Part shown: piece by piece, positions 8,313-12,558 of the stretch
How positions within the stretch are numbered: the stretch's first letter is position 1
How the letters are laid out: the number at the start of each line of letters is the position of its first letter
Assembly (NCBI GenBank): GCA_041565695.1
Contig: JBFGUI010000098.1
Coordinates: 1 to 12,558, forward strand
Length of the DNA stretch: 12,558 bases
DNA from: Pelagibius sp041565695
GTDB taxonomy: Bacteria; Pseudomonadota; Alphaproteobacteria; Kiloniellales; Kiloniellaceae
Direction of reading: 5' to 3'
Position numbers and translations under genes: made by a program
Notes under the pieces: model-generated
The model's input: only the letters and a program-made list of their open reading frames with translations
What the model was told of the DNA's origin: nothing
The model's database searches: none

Positions 8313-9581
8313 ATGAGCGTTTCCGCGCCGCCATCCGGCGATTCCGCCGCCCGCAAGGCCGAGCCCGGCGCCCCCGCCGGCACCTGGCCGATGCTGGGCG
8401 TGCTGATCGCGGTGACGGCGCTGGGGCCCCTGGCGCTCAACATCTTCATCCCCGCCATGCCGGGCGTGGCGGCGGTCTTCGCCACCGACTACGGCACCAT
8501 CCAGCTGACCCTGACGCTCTACCTCTTCGGCGTCGCCGTCGCGCAGCTCTTCATGGGGCCGCTGTCCGACCGCTTCGGGCGCCGGCCGGTGCTGCTGGCC
8601 GGCATCGGCCTGTTCCTCGCCGGCAGCCTCGCCGCCGCCCTGGCGACCTCCGTCGAGCAGCTCATCCTGGCCCGCGTGGTGCAGGCGATCGGCGGCTGCG
8701 CCGGGCTGGTGCTGGGCCGCGCCATCGTGCGCGACACCCACAGCCGCGAGGAGTCGGCCAGCATGATCGGCTACATCACCATGGCCATGGTGGTGGCGCC
8801 CATGCTGGCGCCGCTGGCCGGCGGCCACATCGACACCCTGTTCGGCTGGCGCGCCGTGTTCTACACGGTGCTCGCCGTGGGGCTCATCGTCCTGGCCTTC
8901 GCCTGGCTGCTGCTGTCCGAGACCAACCACCAGCGCCATATTGGCGCCGGCCCGCTGGTCATGCTGCGCGGCTTCGGCGTGCTGCTGCGCGATACCGCCT
9001 TCACCGGCTATGCCCTCAACATCTCCTTCACCACCGCCGTGTTCTTCGCCTTCCTGGCGGGCGCACCCTACATCATGGTGGAGATCCTGGAGCGGCCGTC
9101 GAGCGAGTACGGCAACTACTTCGTGCTCAACGCGCTCAGCTACATGGCCGGCAACTTTCTCTCCGGCAGGCTCTCCACGCGCATCGGGGCGGAGCGCATG
9201 ATCCTTGCCGGCTGCCTGCTGGCACTGGCCGGCGTCGCGCTGATCACCGCGCTGGCGCTGACCACGGAGCTCATTCCCTTCGCGATCTTCGGGCCGGTCA
9301 TGCTGGTCGGCCTCGGCAACGGCCTCAGCCTGCCCAGCGCCACCGCCGCCGCCATCTCGCTGCGCCCCGACCTGGCCGGCACGGCTTCCGGCCTGACCGG
9401 CTTCCTGCAGATGGCGGTCGGCGCGCTGGCCACCCTGGTGGTCGGCAAGCTGCAGGACGACACCGCCTTTCCCATGGTCACGGTGATGAGCGCGGCGGCG
9501 ATCATCGCCTTCCTCGGCTACCTCCTGGCCCGCTGGGCGCTCACCTGGCGCGCGGCGGCCGAGGTACAGGGCTCGGACTGA
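8313..9581 (+). CDS. Bcr/CflA family MFS drug-resistance exporter
   Basis: A 422-residue, twelve-helix major facilitator transporter of the DHA1 (12-helix) drug:H+ antiporter class. A hydrophilic N-terminus of about 24 residues precedes helix 1 (MLGVLIAVTALGPLALNIFIPAMP); the PLALNIFIPAMP stretch is typical of Bcr/CflA proteins. MFS motif A, GPLSDRFGRRP (82-92), sits between helices 2 and 3. RVVQAIGG and GRAIVRD follow in helix 4, and the antiporter-type APMLAPLAGG (162-171) in helix 5. The central loop carries SETNHQRH (202-209). Relatives export bicyclomycin, sulfonamides, chloramphenicol or cysteine-like metabolites; the substrate here is unknown. ATG 8313 has only a weak GGGGA 5 nt upstream. 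It is transcribed toward pyrE, 83 nt away, but is probably a separate unit. Confidence 0.88.
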   Translation: MSVSAPPSGDSAARKAEPGAPAGTWPMLGVLIAVTALGPLALNIFIPAMPGVAAVFATDYGTIQLTLTLYLFGVAVAQLFMGPLSDRFGRRPVLLAGIGLFLAGSLAAALATSVEQLILARVVQAIGGCAGLVLGRAIVRDTHSREESASMIGYITMAMVVAPMLAPLAGGHIDTLFGWRAVFYTVLAVGLIVLAFAWLLLSETNHQRHIGAGPLVMLRGFGVLLRDTAFTGYALNISFTTAVFFAFLAGAPYIMVEILERPSSEYGNYFVLNALSYMAGNFLSGRLSTRIGAERMILAGCLLALAGVALITALALTTELIPFAIFGPVMLVGLGNGLSLPSATAAAISLRPDLAGTASGLTGFLQMAVGALATLVVGKLQDDTAFPMVTVMSAAAIIAFLGYLLARWALTWRAAAEVQGSD

Positions 9582-9605
9582 CCGCCGCGGGGCAGGCCCG
9601 TTCAA

Positions 9606-9634
9606 TTGTGTTTCCCGGACGGAGGCGATAAACA
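9606..9634 (+). promoter_or_regulatory. Weak candidate promoter of pyrE
   Basis: TTGTGT (9606-9611) and TAAACA (9629-9634) are spaced by 17 nt, leaving a leader of about 25 nt before the pyrE ATG. Each hexamer matches only three consensus bases, so the call is tentative. Confidence 0.25.
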
Positions 9635-9664
9635 GGGCAAACGCCAACACCAGGGACCCCTGTC

Positions 9665-10381
9665 ATGCAGCCGATCACCGCCGCCGGTTCCGGCGACATC
9701 GCCGAGATCACCGCCCGCATCCTGCTCGAGATCGAAGCGGTGCTGTTCCGCCCGGACGAGCCCTTCATCCTGACCTCGGGGCGTGCCAGCCCGGTCTACG
9801 TCGACTGCCGCAAGATCATCTCCTTCCCGCGCGCCCGCGCCCAGCTGATGGACTTCGCCTGCGACATGATCCAGCGCGAGGCCGGCTACGAATCCATCGA
9901 CTGCATCGCCGGCGGCGAGACCGCGGGCATCCCCTTCGCCGCCTGGATCGCCGAGCGGCTCGGCCTGCCCATGCTCTACGTGCGCAAGAAGCCCAAGGGC
10001 TTCGGACGGGATGCCCAGATCGAGGGATATCTTCCCGAAGGCAGCCGCGTGCTGCTGGTCGAGGACCTGGCCACCGACGGCGGCTCCAAGCTGAATTTCG
10101 TCGAGGCGCTGCGCAAGGCGGGCGCCGAGGTGGCGCATACCTTCGTCATCTTCCACTACGGCATCTTCCCGGAGGGCGTCGCCGCCCTGGCGGAAAAGGG
10201 CGTGCGGCTCCACGCCCTGGCCACCTGGTGGGACGCCCTGGCGGTCGCCGAGGATCGCGGCTACCTGTCGCGGGCGCAGGTCGGCGAGGTGCGCAGCTTC
10301 CTGCAGGACCCGGAGACCTGGTCCGCCGCCCACGGCGGCAAAGAGGCCGGCAACGACGAGGATCGCGCCTCCAAGGCATAG
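9665..10381 (+). CDS. pyrE: Orotate phosphoribosyltransferase
   Basis: A 238-residue type I phosphoribosyltransferase that joins orotate to PRPP to make orotidine 5'-monophosphate, the fifth step of pyrimidine synthesis, in the cytoplasm. Visible signatures are FILTSGRASPVYVDCRK (34-50), the orotate-binding start; GGETAGIPFA (83-92); the mobile catalytic loop YVRKKPKGFGRDAQIEG (105-121) with the Lys pair and following Gly; and the PRPP-binding VLLVEDLATDGGSK (129-142). In most family members the last motif reads VxDxxTTGGS, so Ala136 in LATDGG and Asp138 in place of the second Thr are variants, common in alphaproteobacterial PyrE. A hydrophilic tail of about 20 residues after the fold is non-conserved in appearance. 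ATG 9665 has only AGGGA about 9 nt upstream. Confidence 0.92.
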   Translation: MQPITAAGSGDIAEITARILLEIEAVLFRPDEPFILTSGRASPVYVDCRKIISFPRARAQLMDFACDMIQREAGYESIDCIAGGETAGIPFAAWIAERLGLPMLYVRKKPKGFGRDAQIEGYLPEGSRVLLVEDLATDGGSKLNFVEALRKAGAEVAHTFVIFHYGIFPEGVAALAEKGVRLHALATWWDALAVAEDRGYLSRAQVGEVRSFLQDPETWSAAHGGKEAGNDEDRASKA

Positions 10382-10422
10382 CCGGCGCCGCAGGCAGCCC
10401 GCGCCGGAAAAATCGCGCAGAA

Positions 10423-10430
10423 TTAACCAT
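10423..10430 (+). promoter_or_regulatory. TTAACCAT octamer, candidate CtrA-type site
   Basis: The sequence reads exactly TTAACCAT, the 8-mer variant of the CtrA box described in Caulobacter. It lies 95 nt ahead of the next ATG in a 144-nt intergenic region. Possible -10 elements downstream are TAAAAT (10483-10488) and TACACT (10492-10497), without a good -35. Binding is inference. Confidence 0.35.
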
Positions 10431-10525
10431 AACCGCTGGCATTTTTCGCCTTTCGAGTGCCGGCGGCGCTTCTCATCCCCGCTAAAATCAGTACACTCGT
10501 CACTGTTGCTCAGGGACGGGGGTCG

Positions 10526-11077
10526 ATGGGCGAATACAAGGAAAAAGACGACATCATCAGGCGCGTGATGTCGAGCTTGGAGACTGCGCCCGCAGGCAGC
10601 CAGGAACTGGACTGCATGATCAGCTATGCCCTGGAACTGGCGCGGGGCGAGTTCGATCAGGTCATGATGGAACTGCTGGTCAACGAAGGCTTTTCCTGGA
10701 ACGTCATCTCGGAGATCTGGGAGGGCAAGGTGGCGCCCTACACCCAGTCGCTCGACAGTGGCATCGAGGGTGAGAACATCGCCTTCGTCATGCGCTCGGA
10801 CAAGCGCGCGCAGTGGGCCGCGGTGCACAAGGCGGCGGACGGCTCGGAACACGTCGCCTGGGCGCGCACCGAGATCCTGGCGCGGCGCCTCGCGGCGCTG
10901 AAAGGCATTCTGGCCGAGGCTGCCAAGCGGACAGCCGCCTTCGGCAGCGGCGGAGCCGCCCTGGACGAGGTCATCGACGAGGACCTGGATGACCCGCCTG
11001 CCGATCCCGAACAGCTGCGGATGGTGTCGGCCGCGGGAGCGGGCCGCGATTCCGAGAACTGGACCGTCCTTTTCTAA
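10526..11077 (+). CDS. Unknown protein, possibly phage ABA-sandwich-like fold
   Basis: A 183-residue cytoplasmic protein between pyrE and mipZ. Residues 22-34 (AGSQELDCMISYA) followed by APYTQSLDSGIE (about 71-82), a beta-hairpin region with Trp92 and an ARTEILARRLAALKGILAEA helix (about 111-130) resemble the helix-strands-helix order of the phage ABA sandwich domain. That domain shows a similar LD..I..AL, Y(T/S).SLDAA and final A-rich helix. Here the segment between the first helix and the YT motif is longer. The tail is acidic (DEVIDEDLDDPPADPE) and ends with NWTVLF. I chose ATG 10526, preceded by a G-rich stretch (GGGACGGGGG), over an upstream in-frame start at 10457 that adds unrelated residues. 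The fold suggestion is from motif memory and uncertain; no function can be given. Confidence 0.6.
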   Translation: MGEYKEKDDIIRRVMSSLETAPAGSQELDCMISYALELARGEFDQVMMELLVNEGFSWNVISEIWEGKVAPYTQSLDSGIEGENIAFVMRSDKRAQWAAVHKAADGSEHVAWARTEILARRLAALKGILAEAAKRTAAFGSGGAALDEVIDEDLDDPPADPEQLRMVSAAGAGRDSENWTVLF

Positions 11078-11188
11078 ACGGCGTGTCCACGACTGCCGCG
11101 GCCAGAGAGGCGATGCGGGCGCGGACCTGACTGAACGCCCTGTCGCAGCGGGCCCTGTGGCAGCGGATCGACCATAGAAGGGGCCACC

Positions 11189-12034
11189 GTGGACATGCAG
11201 GCAGGCAGCACGCGGACCGAGGAGTCGGTGCCCTACGTCGTGGTCGTGGGCAGCGAGAAGGGCGGGACCGGCAAGTCGACCACGGCGATCCATCTGGCGG
11301 TCGCCCTGATGAAGCTCGGCTTCAGGGTGGGCACCATCGATCTCGACGCCCGCCAGGGCACCTTCTCCGCCTTCTTCCGCAACCGGGCAGAACAGGCGGA
11401 GCGGTCGGGCTGGCCGCTCGAGCTGTCCAAGCACCGCAGCATCGAGCGCTCCACCGCCACGGAGCGGGCCGCGGCGGAAGCCGACGAGGCCGGGCGCCTG
11501 CAGGACGCCCTGGACGACCTCGCCGACTGTCATTTCATCGTCATCGACACACCGGGCAGCGACTCCTATCTCTGCCGCCTCGGGCACAATCGCGCCGACA
11601 CGCTGGTGACGCCGCTGAACGACAGCTTTCTCGATATCGAGGTGCTGGCGCGCATCAACCGCGAGCGCCGCGAAGTCGAGGCGCCCAGCGTCTACAGCCA
11701 GCTGGTCTGGGAGCAGAACAACCAGCGGGTCGTCGCCGGGCGCCCGCCGATCGACTGGGTCGTCATCCGCAACCGCCTCGCGCACCTCGAGGCGCGCAAC
11801 ATGCGCGAGATCTCGACGCTGCTGTCCCTGCTGGCCAAGCGCATCGGCTTCCGCGTCGCCCCCGGCATCAGCGAGCGGGTGGTGTTCCGCGAACTCTTCC
11901 TGAAAGGGCTGACCGCGCTCGACCTGCCGCAGACGGCGAACGGCCGCCCGGAGACCAGCAGCCACGCGGCCGCGCGGCGCGAGATCCAGGAGCTGCTGAA
12001 AGCCATCGGGCTGTTCGAGAACGAACTGGTCTAG
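11189..12034 (+). CDS. mipZ: Division-plane positioning ATPase MipZ
   Basis: A 281-residue ParA/MinD-superfamily ATPase. MipZ forms a gradient from the ParB-bound poles and dissolves FtsZ polymers there, so the Z ring forms at midcell. The deviant Walker A GSEKGGTGKST (21-31) has the signature Lys24 and Lys29. IDLDARQGT (50-58) is the MipZ-type switch I region and IDTPGSD (119-125) covers Walker B/switch II. Strongly family-specific stretches are TPLNDSFLDIEVL (141-153), PSVYSQLVWEQ (166-176), DWVVIRNRLAHLEARN (189-204) and the AKRIGFRVAPGISERVVFRELF region. Start: GTG 11189 has AAGGGG 5 nt upstream; ATG 11195 is an alternative. No CcrM site (GANTC) is seen in the 111-nt leader. It converges with a SPOR-domain gene whose stop is 16 nt beyond its own. 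Confidence 0.93.
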   Translation: MDMQAGSTRTEESVPYVVVVGSEKGGTGKSTTAIHLAVALMKLGFRVGTIDLDARQGTFSAFFRNRAEQAERSGWPLELSKHRSIERSTATERAAAEADEAGRLQDALDDLADCHFIVIDTPGSDSYLCRLGHNRADTLVTPLNDSFLDIEVLARINRERREVEAPSVYSQLVWEQNNQRVVAGRPPIDWVVIRNRLAHLEARNMREISTLLSLLAKRIGFRVAPGISERVVFRELFLKGLTALDLPQTANGRPETSSHAAARREIQELLKAIGLFENELV

Positions 12035-12050
12035 ACCCGACCTCGGAAGA

Positions 12051-12558
12051 CTATTGCGGCCGCTCGGCCTGCTGGGGCGCGGGCGGACGTGCCTTGGGCA
12101 CGGCATCGTCGACCACCTCGGTCGACGGCTCCGCTTCGGGCGCCGACGCCGCGGCGGGCGCGCGCCGCACCACGAGGCAGCCCTGGCCGGCCGCCTCCAG
12201 CCGGCGGCAGACCTCCCGCGCGTCGCTCAGATCGGCCATGGCCCCGCTGCGCACCCGGTAGAAGATCCCCGCGCCCTCAACGGCGGCCGTCTGCACCTGC
12301 AACTCGAGACTACCCAGCAGCTGCGGATAGGCCTGCAGCAGGCGCCGGCGCTCGCGCTCGGCATCGGCGCTCGCGCGCACCGAGGCGACCTGCACCTGGT
12401 AGCTGCCCGCCGCCGAGGCGCGGAAGTTTGGGGCCGGCGCGGCCGGCTTCGGCTTCGGCAGCGCTATACCAACGTTGCGCTGCGCGCCGGCTTCGACCGC
12501 CGCGCCGCCGTCGCCGCGCCCGGCGCGGGGCGCCGCAGGCGTATCGCCGGACGGCGCC
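12051..12558 (-). CDS. SPOR-domain protein, C-terminal part (truncated by window)
   Basis: The frame is open from the stop at 12051 to the window edge, so the N-terminus lies outside; a GTG at 12395 in the frame is inside the domain and not the start. The visible part begins with a Pro/Ala/Lys-rich linker (PAAPKPKPLA-type, about 12440-12465). A SPOR domain follows from SYQVQVASV (12404 leftward) through LLQAYPQLLGSLELQVQTA and FYRVRSGAMADLSDAREVCRRLEAAGQGCLVVR, around 12160-12404. SPOR domains bind denuded glycan strands of septal peptidoglycan. A Pro/Ala/Glu-rich tail of about 35 residues ends the protein. A lytic transglycosylase, D-Ala-D-Ala carboxypeptidase or FtsN-like single-helix protein are all possible; the missing N-terminus decides. 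Its neighbour mipZ, convergent, also works in division. Confidence 0.8.
   Translation of the reverse strand, partial: APSGDTPAAPRAGRGDGGAAVEAGAQRNVGIALPKPKPAAPAPNFRASAAGSYQVQVASVRASADAERERRRLLQAYPQLLGSLELQVQTAAVEGAGIFYRVRSGAMADLSDAREVCRRLEAAGQGCLVVRRAPAAASAPEAEPSTEVVDDAVPKARPPAPQQAERPQ

Noticed and set aside
10382..10407. Hairpin CCGGCGC/GCGCCGG right after pyrE
   Set aside because: It is followed by As rather than Ts on the plus strand, so it is not an intrinsic terminator.
9602..12106. An 834-codon open frame on the minus strand opposite pyrE, the unknown gene and mipZ
   Set aside because: It lies antisense to genes with clear family motifs. Its protein has no recognisable domain and is the usual product of third-position GC bias on the opposite strand.

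Overview
The window is GC-rich (about 70% by eye) chromosomal DNA. It most likely comes from an alphaproteobacterium of the Rhodospirillales/Kiloniellales type. The best marker is a MipZ division-site ATPase at 11189-12034, a protein essentially confined to Alphaproteobacteria. Codon use, Tat-exported and xanthine-dehydrogenase-type genes, and a CtrA-like TTAACCAT octamer agree with this. There is no rRNA, tRNA, CRISPR array, intact transposon or prophage.

Layout. (1) 1-906, minus strand: a VOC (glyoxalase-fold) protein followed 13 nt later by a gamma-glutamylcyclotransferase-like protein that runs off the left edge. (2) 907-1089: divergent promoter region. (3) 1090-4280, plus strand: a form II (AYRGAGR) xanthine-dehydrogenase/CoxL-type molybdenum hydroxylase large subunit. 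It is coupled through a GTGA overlap to cysQ (3',5'-bisphosphate nucleotidase). (4) 4281-4737: a gene-free stretch holding a probable structured non-coding RNA (about 4539-4684) that ends in a strong intrinsic terminator. (5) 4738-5169: a PaaI-type hotdog thioesterase. (6) 5186-6342, minus strand: a membrane-anchored LytTR transcription regulator followed by a 63-residue one-helix membrane protein. The two are joined by an unusual chain of overlapping stop/start codons made of two 14-nt tandem repeats. (7) 6670-7602, plus strand: a Tat-exported dienelactone-hydrolase-family enzyme with a strong terminator. (8) 7749-8156, minus strand: an orphan hypothetical gene of visibly lower GC. (9) 8313-9581: a Bcr/CflA-type MFS exporter. 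(10) 9665-12034, plus strand: pyrE, a protein of unknown function resembling the phage ABA-sandwich fold, and mipZ. (11) 12051-12558, minus strand: the C-terminal part of a SPOR-domain protein converging on mipZ.

How it fits together. Most genes are housekeeping or peripheral metabolism: nucleotide synthesis, sulfur-nucleotide recycling, thioester and lactone hydrolysis, detoxification and efflux. The right end is a cell-division neighbourhood, with MipZ positioning the Z ring and a peptidoglycan-binding SPOR protein next to it. The parts least explained by known annotation are the 4539-4684 RNA candidate, the LytTR regulator with its coupled micro-membrane protein and mini-ORF chain, and the unknown gene between pyrE and mipZ preceded by a CtrA-type octamer. 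No large undescribed multi-gene system is evident; the novelty here is small-scale.
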